A stretch of DNA of 64,000 nucleotides. Origin: Sphingorhabdus_B arenilitoris (GTDB lineage: Bacteria; Pseudomonadota; Alphaproteobacteria; Sphingomonadales; Sphingomonadaceae). This document shows, piece by piece, positions 43,071 through 51,356 of the stretch. Within the stretch, counting starts at the first letter, position 1, and each line of letters opens with the position of its first letter. The position numbers and the translations under genes were made by a program. The notes under the pieces were generated by a model. That model saw nothing but the letters and a program-made list of their open reading frames with translations, was not told where the DNA came from and searched no databases. The stretch spans positions 1 through 64,000 of the forward strand of contig NZ_JBHSDH010000013.1 in assembly GCF_042651485.1 (NCBI RefSeq), in the 5' to 3' direction.

Positions 43071-44885
43071 ATGAATCCCGTCGTCGAAAAAGTCACCAAC
43101 CGCATTATCGAACGATCAAAGTCCGGGCGTCAGGCCTATCTGGACCTGATTTCACAGGCTCGCGACAAGGGCGTAAACAGGGACGCCTTGTCCTGCGGCA
43201 ATTTGGCGCATGGCTTTGCCGCTAGCGGCGACGACAAGCCCGCCATTCGGGGCGGCAAGGCGATGAATATCGGCATAGTTTCCGCCTATAATGACATGTT
43301 ATCAGCGCATCAGCCCTACGGCCGTTATCCTGAACAGATTAAGATATTCGCGCGCGAACGCGGTGCAACGGCGCAGGTTGCAGGCGGTGTTCCCGCCATG
43401 TGCGACGGCGTGACGCAGGGGCAGGACAGCATGGAATTGTCGCTTTTCAGCCGCGACAATATCGCCATGGCTGCCGCCGTTGGGCTAAGCCATGGTATGT
43501 TCGAATCCGCCATGTTGCTGGGTCTGTGCGACAAGATTGTACCCGGCCTGCTGATCGGTGCACTGCGATTTGGTCATTTGCCGACGATATTGATCCCTGC
43601 AGGGCCGATGCCATCGGGTTTGGCCAATAAGGAAAAGCAGCGCGTGCGCCAATTGTTTGCCGAAGGTAAAGTCGGCAAGGAAGAATTGCTGGAAGCAGAA
43701 GCTGCATCCTATCACGGTGCTGGCACTTGCACCTTTTTCGGCACGGCCAACAGCAACCAGATGATGATGGAGATGATGGGCCTGCATATGCCGGGGTCCA
43801 GTTTTATCAATCCCGGCACCAAATTGCGTCAGGAGCTAACCCGTGCGGCGACGCATAGGCTCACCGAAATTGGGTGGGACGGCGATGATTATCGCCCGCT
43901 CGGCCATTGCGTCGATGAAAAAGCGATTGTGAACGCCGTCATTGGCTTGCTCGCCACGGGCGGGTCGACCAATCATGTGCTGCATATTCCCGCTATCGCC
44001 CGTGCTGCGGGGATCATAATCGACTGGAATGACATTGATGAGCTGTCATCGGTGACGCCGCTTATTGCCCGTGTATATCCCAATGGTTCGGGCGATGTGA
44101 ACTATTTCGCGGCGGCAGGCGGAATGCCCTTTGTCATTCGCGAGCTGGTCGGCGCAGGTTTGGCGCATGATGATATCTTGACTGTATATGGCAAAGGCCT
44201 GCGTGATGGAGCAAAGCAGCCCGATATGGACGGGGAAGCGCTCATTTGGCATGATGCGCCAGCGTTGTCCGCAGATGACACAATGCTGCGCCCTGTGACT
44301 AGCCCGTTTCAACCCGATGGCGGTATGCGGCTGGTTACGGGCAATTTGGGCCGGGCCACCTTCAAAACCAGCGCCGTGGAAAAGGAACGCTGGACAATCG
44401 AAGCACCCGTCCGGATTTTCAGCGATCAGAATGACGCGGTCGCGGCGTTCAAGGCAGGCGAATTGGAGCGCGATGTTATCATCGTTATCCGGTTCCAAGG
44501 GCCAGCGGCCAACGGAATGCCCGAATTGCACAAGCTGACCCCTTCGCTTGGCGTGCTTCAGGACCGCGGATTTAAGGTGGCGTTGCTAACCGACGGACGT
44601 ATGTCCGGGGCATCGGGCAAGGTTCCCGCCGCCATCCACTTGAGCCCAGAAGGCGCAAGGGGCGGGGCAATTGCGAAGTTGAAAGACGGCGACATCGTTA
44701 GGCTCTGCGCCAACAAAGGCACGCTCAACGCACTGGTCGATGCGGCGGAGTGGGATGCCCGTCCGCTGGCCGCTGTCCCCCATGACGGAATTGGCACCGG
44801 CCGGGAATTATTCGCAATTATGCGCGCCACCGCAGACGAAGCCGAAAAAGGCGGGTCTGCTATGCTCGCAGCGGCTGGTTTGTAA
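43071..44885 (+). CDS. edd: 6-phosphogluconate dehydratase
   Basis: 604 aa from ATG 43071; a TTG at 43059 is an alternative. Iron-sulfur dehydratase of the IlvD/Edd family that turns 6-phosphogluconate into 2-keto-3-deoxy-6-phosphogluconate. Family motifs: GIVSAYNDMLSAHQPY, GGVPAMCDGVTQGQDSMELSLFSRD (Fe-S cysteine in MCDG), GTCTFFGTANSNQMMMEMMGLHMPG, TGGSTNHVLH, and TDGRMSGASGKVPAAIHLSPEA-like end. Entner-Doudoroff key step, cytosolic. Confidence 0.97.
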   Translation: MNPVVEKVTNRIIERSKSGRQAYLDLISQARDKGVNRDALSCGNLAHGFAASGDDKPAIRGGKAMNIGIVSAYNDMLSAHQPYGRYPEQIKIFARERGATAQVAGGVPAMCDGVTQGQDSMELSLFSRDNIAMAAAVGLSHGMFESAMLLGLCDKIVPGLLIGALRFGHLPTILIPAGPMPSGLANKEKQRVRQLFAEGKVGKEELLEAEAASYHGAGTCTFFGTANSNQMMMEMMGLHMPGSSFINPGTKLRQELTRAATHRLTEIGWDGDDYRPLGHCVDEKAIVNAVIGLLATGGSTNHVLHIPAIARAAGIIIDWNDIDELSSVTPLIARVYPNGSGDVNYFAAAGGMPFVIRELVGAGLAHDDILTVYGKGLRDGAKQPDMDGEALIWHDAPALSADDTMLRPVTSPFQPDGGMRLVTGNLGRATFKTSAVEKERWTIEAPVRIFSDQNDAVAAFKAGELERDVIIVIRFQGPAANGMPELHKLTPSLGVLQDRGFKVALLTDGRMSGASGKVPAAIHLSPEGARGGAIAKLKDGDIVRLCANKGTLNALVDAAEWDARPLAAVPHDGIGTGRELFAIMRATADEAEKGGSAMLAAAGL

Positions 44886-44905
44886 TTTATTTTCAGGAGT
44901 ATGAA

Positions 44906-45520
44906 ATGGAAGCAGTAGAAAAGGTGATGCGCACGTCACCGGTTATTCCGGTGTTGGTGATTGAGGATGTGGCCCATGCCCGGCCGATTGCAGAAGCGCT
45001 GGTCGCGGGCGGTTTGCGGGTGCTTGAGGTAACATTGCGCACGCCAGCCGCATTGGATGCAATTGCTGAGATGAAGAAAGTGCCTGGCGCGATTGTCGGT
45101 GCTGGCACCGTGATTAACGTCGCCGGGCTGGAAAGCGCTATTGCAGCGGGCGCCGAGTTCATTGTTTCGCCCGGACTCACCGATACGCTGGGCAAAGCAG
45201 CGATCGCGCGCAATATTCCGTTGTTGCCCGGTATCGCCAACGCGGGTGATATTATGCGGGGGCTGGACCTTGGTCTGACGCATTTCAAATTTTTCCCGGC
45301 AGAGGCAAATGGCGGATTGCCCGCGCTCAAATCTCTGATCGGACCATTTGGCCAGTGCAAATTCTGCCCCACGGGCGGGATTAAGCAGGAAACCGCATCC
45401 GATTGGCTTGCGCTTGAACAGGTTCTTTGCGTTGGTGGCAGCTGGTTGGTAGGAAAGGGCGAGCCGGATTCGGCGGCGATCACCGCAGCAGCAAAAGCGG
45501 CGGCCGCTCTGGCGCATTGA
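44906..45520 (+). CDS. eda: KDPG aldolase
   Basis: 204 aa, ATG 44906 with CAGGAG upstream. Splits 2-keto-3-deoxy-6-phosphogluconate to pyruvate and glyceraldehyde 3-phosphate. Class I aldolase: Schiff-base Lys in THFKFFPAE, Glu in LEVTLRTP, GAGTVIN, FCPTGGI. Length is typical. 20 bp after edd, certainly in the same transcript. Confidence 0.97.
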   Translation: MEAVEKVMRTSPVIPVLVIEDVAHARPIAEALVAGGLRVLEVTLRTPAALDAIAEMKKVPGAIVGAGTVINVAGLESAIAAGAEFIVSPGLTDTLGKAAIARNIPLLPGIANAGDIMRGLDLGLTHFKFFPAEANGGLPALKSLIGPFGQCKFCPTGGIKQETASDWLALEQVLCVGGSWLVGKGEPDSAAITAAAKAAAALAH

Positions 45521-45593
45521 TCCTACCGGCCGCGCAAAAGCGGCGCAGGCCGAAGTTGTGGGCCTTTAATAATGATTTGGGAGTGTGGCATTT

Positions 45594-46301
45594 ATGGCAG
45601 AAGAAATTGAATGGTGGGATTTTGATGCGCAGGATGAATTAGTTGATCAGCTTGCGGGTGACATTAAATTCATCATCGAAAGCGCATTAGATGCCCGTGG
45701 TCAGGCATTGGTCGCCTTTCCCGGCGGTTCAACGCCCGCTCCGATATTTGCCAAGCTTGCCGAATCTTCTATTCGTTGGAAAAATGTGACGATCATTCCG
45801 ACCGATGACCGGCTGGTTCCGGTTGATAATCCTTTGTCCAACGTAGCGATGATCGCCAAGGCATTTTTGCCGCTGGGCGCGCGCGTGTTGCCGTTGAATA
45901 GCGAGGCGGAAGATTACAAGCTAGCGGGCAGCGCGGCCAATGCGCGGCTGCAGGATTTACAATGGCCACCTGATCTTATCTGGCTGGGCATGGGTAAAGA
46001 TGGGCATACAGCGTCGATATTCCCTGGTCCTGATCTGGATGAAGCAATGACAGCAGGCGACGATATTCGCGCCGTTGGCGTTGCGCCGGATCCGCTGCCC
46101 CCCGAAGCGCCGGTTAACCGCGTGACTTTGACCGCAAGTGCAATAGCGAGCGCGAAGACCACTTTGGTGGTGTGCAATGGCGCAGAGAAAAAAGCGGTGC
46201 TGGATCAAGCGATTGAGGAAGGCGCAAAGTCGGCATATCCAATAGGTAAGGTTTTGGCGAAAATTCCTGTGCCGGTGGATATATATTGGCTGGATAATTA
46301 A
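45594..46301 (+). CDS. pgl: 6-phosphogluconolactonase
   Basis: 235 aa from ATG 45594 (in-frame GTG at 45585 is the alternative). Hydrolyses 6-phosphogluconolactone made by Zwf. DevB/NagB-type fold with FPGGSTPAPIFAKLAE, TIIPTDDRLVPVDNPLSN and WLGMGKDGHTASIFPG. Last gene of the Entner-Doudoroff cluster, 73 bp after eda, followed by a convergent PilZ gene. Confidence 0.95.
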   Translation: MAEEIEWWDFDAQDELVDQLAGDIKFIIESALDARGQALVAFPGGSTPAPIFAKLAESSIRWKNVTIIPTDDRLVPVDNPLSNVAMIAKAFLPLGARVLPLNSEAEDYKLAGSAANARLQDLQWPPDLIWLGMGKDGHTASIFPGPDLDEAMTAGDDIRAVGVAPDPLPPEAPVNRVTLTASAIASAKTTLVVCNGAEKKAVLDQAIEEGAKSAYPIGKVLAKIPVPVDIYWLDN

Positions 46302-46334
46302 AGGGCGCGCCCCGAAGTTAAACCGATTCCCGCC

Positions 46335-46742
46335 TTATATGCGGCGCAACCGGCTTGGGTCGGTTTTAATCTTCGACGCCTCATCAAGCTTCTTCAGGTA
46401 AAGCGGTTTGTCCGCCTGATTTGACCCAGTAGGCTTGCGGGCGGCTTTAGGATCGATGGGATGATCAAAGGCGATGCCGATGCGTCCCTCGGTCACCCAC
46501 GCGACACTGCCGCTGATCCAACCGATATTGCGCAAATTAACTTCGGCTTTTTCGCCGCGTGTCACGCGGACGGGGGCTTCCGCCATCAAACCGCCAGCAG
46601 ACAAATTGCGGATACGCACTTCGCCTTCGGCCTCTGAAGAGGGAAAGCGTAATATTGCTTTTAAAAACAAGCTGTCCCGGTCCTGACCGCGTTTAATATC
46701 GGCAGGGCTGCTAACGGAATGTTTTTCAAAGGCTTCGTTCAT
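46335..46742 (-). CDS. PilZ-domain protein
   Basis: 135 aa. PilZ domain (residues 15-100): the RxxxR element appears as RGQDRDSLFLKA and the D/NxSxxG element as NLSAGGLMAE, followed by strands ending GRIGIAFDHPIDPKAARKP. The RxxxR element is irregular, so cyclic-di-GMP binding is likely but not certain. C-terminal tail is basic and linker-like. Convergent with pgl (33 bp between stops); preceded by dksA on the same strand 173 bp upstream. Confidence 0.82.
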   Translation of the reverse strand: MNEAFEKHSVSSPADIKRGQDRDSLFLKAILRFPSSEAEGEVRIRNLSAGGLMAEAPVRVTRGEKAEVNLRNIGWISGSVAWVTEGRIGIAFDHPIDPKAARKPTGSNQADKPLYLKKLDEASKIKTDPSRLRRI

Positions 46743-46915
46743 TTTGCGCGGTTCCGAAATGCTTTTCAGTTATGTTATCCGCCATGATGTGACAGATAAT
46801 CGTAGCAAAAAGGTTAACGCCGGTATGAATTGTAGAATATTGTAAAGGCGAAAAATTATCGCTTGATCAGCCATTCGGCCCTATCATCGGGCCAATCCAT
46901 GGGTAACGCCGAAGG

Positions 46916-47380
46916 TTAATCGTCGCGCGAAACGCGCTCTTGCCGTTCATGGCGCTCCTGCGCTTCCAACGTCATGGTTGCAATCGGCCTAGCCTGAAGC
47001 CGTGCCAGCGATATTGGTTCGCCTGTCACCTGACAATAACCATATTCGCCTTCTTCGATCCGGCGCAGCGCAGCGTCAATCTTTGCCACCAATTTACGCT
47101 GACGGTCCCGGGTCCGTAATTCTATGCCCCAATCGGTTTCGCTCGATGCGCGATCATTAAGGTCAGGTTCGCGGATCGGTGCATCCTGAAGCTGATTCAA
47201 CGTACCGCGCGATTCTTCTAAAAGCTCATTACGCCATTTATTCAGCTGATTTTTGAAGAAGGCCAATTGCCTTTCATTCATAAATTCTTCGCTGTCGCTG
47301 GGGACATAATCGGGATCAAGGTCAATGTCCAAGCCATTATGTTTATTGGCTTTATTGTCTGATGTGGCGCCTGCGCCCAT
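46916..47380 (-). CDS. dksA: RNA polymerase-binding transcription factor DksA
   Basis: 154 aa, ATG 47380 after GGAGAG. Coiled-coil and globular arrangement of DksA: EEFMNERQLAFFKNQLNKWRNELLEE, DRASSETDWGIELRTRDRQRKLVAKIDAALRRIEEGEYGYCQVTGEPISLARLQARPIATMTLEAQERHE. Acts in the RNA polymerase secondary channel with ppGpp. Only one of the four zinc cysteines of the E. coli protein remains (YGYC), a pattern known among alphaproteobacterial DksA. The tip Asp of the coiled coil (ASSETDWG) is kept in altered context. Confidence 0.93.
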   Translation of the reverse strand: MGAGATSDNKANKHNGLDIDLDPDYVPSDSEEFMNERQLAFFKNQLNKWRNELLEESRGTLNQLQDAPIREPDLNDRASSETDWGIELRTRDRQRKLVAKIDAALRRIEEGEYGYCQVTGEPISLARLQARPIATMTLEAQERHERQERVSRDD

Positions 47381-47751
47381 TATATACTCTCCGCCATTTT
47401 TTTACGGCTAATGCTCATGCCGATTCAAAAGCCTACCGCTTAGCGGCGGCGTATAGACTCGGGGCGATAATGGCACAAGACCCAATTGGTAAAGCGCAGG
47501 TGCAAGCGGCGAAAAGCCAGTTTCGTATGAGTCACCGATCAACGCTTTACCAAAAAACAGTTCCACATCGGGACGATTGGGCAGCAGGCCACAGATTTTT
47601 CACAAAAAACAACAATGGACAGGCTCAAACAGGGTTAACGCGATTGTCGGCCTGCTTTTCTTCTGTCTTTCTAGGCCCATCCGAAAGCGGTTGGTTTTGT
47701 TCATATTGGTGAAAAGACCCAAAGCTTTCCAAGCTGAAGAAGGTTATTATT
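47381..47751. other. Intergenic region, no gene seen
   Basis: 371 bases between dksA (minus) and the Ser/Gly-rich protein (plus). An open frame at 47362-47712 overlaps the dksA promoter and start, lacks a ribosome site and has random composition. The right end holds AAGAAGGTTATTATT before the next start codon. No RNA gene or clear promoter could be fixed by eye. Confidence 0.5.
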
Positions 47752-49116
47752 ATGTCAGTACGCATGGCTTTAGCAAAATTATGTGCCTGCACTTGCGGGG
47801 GAGCACTCATTGGTGGGGGCGCGGTTTCCGTGACCGCAGGGGCACCGGGACCAGAATATCAACAGGTTCGTAAGGTCAGCTACGCCAAGAAAAAGGTGAA
47901 GGCGCGCAAAGTCGCTGCCAAAGCGCCCACACGGTCGACCAAAAGAGTGCGCCGCGTTGTACGGACAACAAAAACAACGACCAGCTGCACACCGAGCGTG
48001 GTGAAAATCGCAACGCAGCAAGCGGCTCCTTTGCCGCCCGTGCCATTACCTTATGTGCCGCCTCCTGCACCGATACCTTATGAAGGCGGCTTTGGCGGCA
48101 GCGCACCTGTTCTTGTCGGCGGCTCTGGCGGGTTCAGCGGCGGCGGCTTCGGCGGCGGCTTCTTTGGCGGCTTCTCCGGCGGCGGTGGCGGCGGCGGTAC
48201 CGTCGTGATCTCGTCAACCTCGAGTGGCGGCGGCGATGGTGGTTCCAATGGGGGCGTCGTTATTGATATCGACAATAGCAATAACGGCGGTTCGACCAGT
48301 TCTTCGACAGGTGGTTTCTCATCGACTGGTGGTTCGACCAGCTCTTCAACGGGTGGTTTTTCTTCAACCGGCGGCTCTACCAGTACTTCGTCGGGCAATA
48401 TCAGCAGTTCATCAGGCAATGTTAATGTGTCTTCATCGACCGGCGGCGTAAGCAGCTCGTCCGGAAATGTTAGCTCGTCAACGGGCGGCGTCAGCAGTTC
48501 GAGCGGCAATGTCACCGGCGGATCATCTTCGTCTTCGTCGAGCAGTTCGTCATCGAGCAGCTCCTCATCCAGTTCGTCATCATCTAGCTCTGGCGGTGTT
48601 ACGAGCACCGGCGGCATGACAAGTTCCGGTATGACCAGCTCCGGCATGACAAGCTCGGGCATGACTAGCAGCGGCGACCCGCATCCATCGAGCAGCGGCA
48701 ATACGTCGAGCGGCAACACGTCGAGCGGCAACACCTCGTCCGGCGGTTCAAATGGCTCCTCCGGTGGGTCATCAGGCGGTTCGTCCGGCGGCAGTTCTTC
48801 ATCCTCGTCGAGCAGCAGTTCATCAAGTAGCAGCTCGTCTTCGTCCAGCGGTGGTTCCAGCGGCAGCTCCAGCTTCGGCGGATCAACCGGCAGTTCCAGC
48901 TTCGGTGGATCGACCAGCAGTTCGTCAGGTTCAACATCGACCAGTTCGTCGTCCTCAAGTGGGGGTAGCACGTCAAGTGGTGGCTCAACCGGCGGTTCAA
49001 CCGGCGGCACCGATGTTCCTGCACCCCCAATGGTCCTACTCTTTGGCGCAGCGGCAGCCGCAATGTTTGCCCGCCGCCGGTCAAAGAAAAAGGCGAATGA
49101 AAATCAGGTCGCTTAA
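47752..49116 (+). CDS. Serine/glycine-rich exported protein with PEP-CTERM-like anchor
   Basis: 454 aa. Begins MSVRMALAKLCACTCGGALIGGG, a signal-like hydrophobic stretch with two Cys, then a basic Lys/Arg-rich segment (VRKVSYAKKKVKARKVAAK), a Pro-rich part and over 300 residues of Ser/Gly with Thr (poly-Ser runs, STSSSTGGFSSTGG-type and GMTSSGMTSS and SSGNTSSGN repeats). The end is VPAPPMVLLFGAAAAAMFARRRSKKKANE: a short VPxP motif, one hydrophobic helix and an Arg-rich tail, the layout of PEP-CTERM sorting signals. Probably a surface or matrix protein. Tandem repeats make it prone to length variation. No enzyme domain. Confidence 0.82.
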   Translation: MSVRMALAKLCACTCGGALIGGGAVSVTAGAPGPEYQQVRKVSYAKKKVKARKVAAKAPTRSTKRVRRVVRTTKTTTSCTPSVVKIATQQAAPLPPVPLPYVPPPAPIPYEGGFGGSAPVLVGGSGGFSGGGFGGGFFGGFSGGGGGGGTVVISSTSSGGGDGGSNGGVVIDIDNSNNGGSTSSSTGGFSSTGGSTSSSTGGFSSTGGSTSTSSGNISSSSGNVNVSSSTGGVSSSSGNVSSSTGGVSSSSGNVTGGSSSSSSSSSSSSSSSSSSSSSSSGGVTSTGGMTSSGMTSSGMTSSGMTSSGDPHPSSSGNTSSGNTSSGNTSSGGSNGSSGGSSGGSSGGSSSSSSSSSSSSSSSSSSSGGSSGSSSFGGSTGSSSFGGSTSSSSGSTSTSSSSSSGGSTSSGGSTGGSTGGTDVPAPPMVLLFGAAAAAMFARRRSKKKANENQVA

Positions 49117-49147
49117 TTACGGCACCAAACAAGTTCAACGTTCAAGC

Positions 49148-49177
49148 AAAAGGGCGGTCAGCAATGGCCGCCCTTTT
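49148..49177 (+). terminator. Rho-independent terminator
   Basis: Stem AAAAGGGCGG/CCGCCCTTTT with a ten-base loop, 31 bases after the Ser/Gly-rich protein stop. Ends that transcript before serS. Confidence 0.85.
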
Positions 49178-49236
49178 CGATTCAGCCCTCTTTCCTATTG
49201 CCTAAGCCTTGGCAGGGCGGCATAGCCCGCTGCATT

Positions 49237-50517
49237 ATGCATGACTTAAAATATATTCGTGAAAATCCCGAAAGCTTCGATGCTGCGCTGGCGCGGCGCG
49301 GGGCTGAACCGGTTGCCGCAACGATCATCGAATTGGACGCCACAAAGCGCGCCGTTCAAACGCAATTGCAAGAAGCGCAGGCCCGCCGCAACGACGCATC
49401 CAAAGCGATCGGCGCTGCCATGGGCAAGGGCGAGAGTGATAAGGCGGAGGCGTTGAAAGCGGAGGTCGCTGCGCTCAAGACCAAAATGCCTGAAATGGAG
49501 GAGCAGGAGCGGGATATTACGGCAAAGCTAAACGCGCTGCTTGCTGGCTTGCCTAATCTGCCTTTCGATGATGTGCCGGAAGGCGCGGATGAAAATGACA
49601 ATGTGGAAATTGGCCGCTGGGGCGAGCCGCGCATATTTGATTTTGAAGCGAAAGACCATGCCGACATCGGCCCGGCGCTCGGCCTTGATTTTGAAACCGG
49701 CGTGAAGATTTCCGGCTCCCGCTTTACTTTCATGCGCGGTGGCATGGCGCGGCTGAACCGAGCGCTGGGGCAATTTATGCTCGATCAGCAGACGGCGGTG
49801 CACGGCTACAGCGAATGCGCGACGCCCTACCTGGTGCGCGATGAGGCGGTCTTTGGCACAGGGCAACTACCTAAATTTGCCGAGGATTTGTTTCAGACCA
49901 CCGATGGCCGCTGGTTGATCCCCACCGCCGAAGTCTCGCTGACCAACAGCGTATCAGGCGAAATATTGGAAGACGCGGCGCTGCCGATCCGCTTGACCGC
50001 GCTGACCCCTTGCTTCCGCAGTGAGGCCGGCGCGGCGGGGAAGGATACCAAGGGCCTGATCCGTCAGCATCAATTTGAAAAGGTCGAGCTGGTGTCGATC
50101 ACCCGCCCCGAAGACAGCGCGGCGGAGCATGAGCGGATGACCGGCGCGGCGGAATCGATCCTGCAAGCTCTGAAGCTTCCTTACCGTAAATTATTGCTGT
50201 GCACTGGCGACATGGGTTTTGGCGCGCGCAAAACTTATGATTTAGAGGTCTGGTTGCCAGGGCAGGGGCTATATCGCGAAATTAGCAGCTGTTCAAACTG
50301 CGGGGATTTTCAGGCGCGGCGGATGAATGCCCGTTTTCGCCCTGAAGGGGAAAAGCAAACCCAATTTGTCCATACGCTTAACGGATCGGGTCTGGCCGTG
50401 GGCCGGACATTGGTCGCTGTCATCGAAAATTACCAGCAAGCCGATGGCAGTGTCATCATTCCCGAAATATTACGCCCCTATATGGGCGGTATCGAAAAAT
50501 TGGAGCCTGCCGCCTGA
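49237..50517 (+). CDS. serS: Seryl-tRNA synthetase
   Basis: 426 aa from ATG 49237 (MHDLKYIRENPESFD, the family's start). Class II synthetase: N-terminal long coiled-coil arm (about residues 25-105), motif 2 with TPCFRSEAGAAGKDTKGLIRQHQF, motif 3 GLAVGRTLVAVIENYQ. Charges tRNA-Ser and tRNA-Sec. Its last base is the first base of surE, so translation is coupled. Confidence 0.97.
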   Translation: MHDLKYIRENPESFDAALARRGAEPVAATIIELDATKRAVQTQLQEAQARRNDASKAIGAAMGKGESDKAEALKAEVAALKTKMPEMEEQERDITAKLNALLAGLPNLPFDDVPEGADENDNVEIGRWGEPRIFDFEAKDHADIGPALGLDFETGVKISGSRFTFMRGGMARLNRALGQFMLDQQTAVHGYSECATPYLVRDEAVFGTGQLPKFAEDLFQTTDGRWLIPTAEVSLTNSVSGEILEDAALPIRLTALTPCFRSEAGAAGKDTKGLIRQHQFEKVELVSITRPEDSAAEHERMTGAAESILQALKLPYRKLLLCTGDMGFGARKTYDLEVWLPGQGLYREISSCSNCGDFQARRMNARFRPEGEKQTQFVHTLNGSGLAVGRTLVAVIENYQQADGSVIIPEILRPYMGGIEKLEPAA

Positions 50518-51287
50518 TGCGTATACTTCTGACCAATGACGACGGCATAAATGCCCCCGGCCTCAAAGTGCTGGAGGCAATTGCGCGTCAGTTTAGCGAT
50601 GATATCTGGGTTGCGGCTCCGGCGGAGGAGAATAGCGGCGCGGGTCATTCGCTCACGCTCACACATCCGGTCCGGATACGCGAACATGGGCCAAAAAGGT
50701 ATTCTGTAACCGGCACGCCCACCGATGCGGTGATGCTGGCGGTGGGAGTGATCATGAAGGACACGCCGCCCGATATCATCTTGTCCGGCGTCAATCGCGG
50801 CGCAAATTTGGGCGATGATGTCACTTATTCCGGGACAGTCAGCGCCGCGATGGAAGGCACGCTGGCCGGTGTCAGGTCGGTCGCGCTGAGCCAGGTTTTT
50901 ATCAAGGCAGCCTCCGGCGATAATGTGTCCTTTGACGCAGCCGAGCAATGGGGAAAAAAAGTCCTAGAACCGATTATCGGCATGGATTTTGCGCCCCGCA
51001 CGCTGATCAACATCAACTTCCCCGCCATGGCCGCCGATCAGGTAAAAGGTATCCGCGTAGTGCGGCAGGGATTTCACGACTATGCCCGTGCAGCCATTGT
51101 AAAAGGCACCGATCCGCGCGGCTATGATTATTATTGGTTCGGCCTGCATGGCATCGAACATACGCCGGAACATCAAACCGACTTGGAATCGATTGGCGAC
51201 GGCTTTATCTCCGTAACGCCGCTTCAGCTGGACCTGACCCACCAACCGTCATTGGCCCATTTGGGGCAGGCTTATGGCGGAGATTAG
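50517..51287 (+). CDS. surE: 5'-nucleotidase SurE
   Basis: 256 aa. Metal-dependent survival protein that dephosphorylates nucleoside monophosphates. Metal-binding NDDG at residues 7-10 (LLTNDDGINAPG), conserved Ser/Asn loops APAEENSGAGHSLT and SGVNRGANLGDDVTYSGTVSAA. Start shares a base with serS. Followed 69 bp later by the NlpD-like gene, the familiar surE-nlpD order though pcm is absent. Confidence 0.96.
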   Translation: MRILLTNDDGINAPGLKVLEAIARQFSDDIWVAAPAEENSGAGHSLTLTHPVRIREHGPKRYSVTGTPTDAVMLAVGVIMKDTPPDIILSGVNRGANLGDDVTYSGTVSAAMEGTLAGVRSVALSQVFIKAASGDNVSFDAAEQWGKKVLEPIIGMDFAPRTLININFPAMAADQVKGIRVVRQGFHDYARAAIVKGTDPRGYDYYWFGLHGIEHTPEHQTDLESIGDGFISVTPLQLDLTHQPSLAHLGQAYGGD

Positions 51288-51356
51288 CATCGTTGATGAG
51301 CGGGCGCAGCCGCTATTTTATTGGCATTAACCGATTCTGCTCGTAAAGACATCTGC

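Noticed and set aside
47362..47712. 116-codon open frame upstream of the Ser/Gly-rich protein
   Set aside because: It starts in the dksA translation-initiation region on the opposite strand, has no ribosome site and random composition, with no recognisable domain.
48078..49010. 310-codon open frame antisense to the Ser/Gly-rich protein, rich in Pro/Glu/Leu/Asp
   Set aside because: It is the complement of TCN/AGC/GGN repeat codons, which rarely give stop codons on the other strand. No ribosome site, and the plus-strand protein has a proper start, signal, anchor and terminator.
47752..49116. Regular short DNA repeats that might be taken for a CRISPR-like array
   Set aside because: Repeats are in frame, coding for Ser/Gly units, without unique spacers of constant length and with no cas genes nearby.
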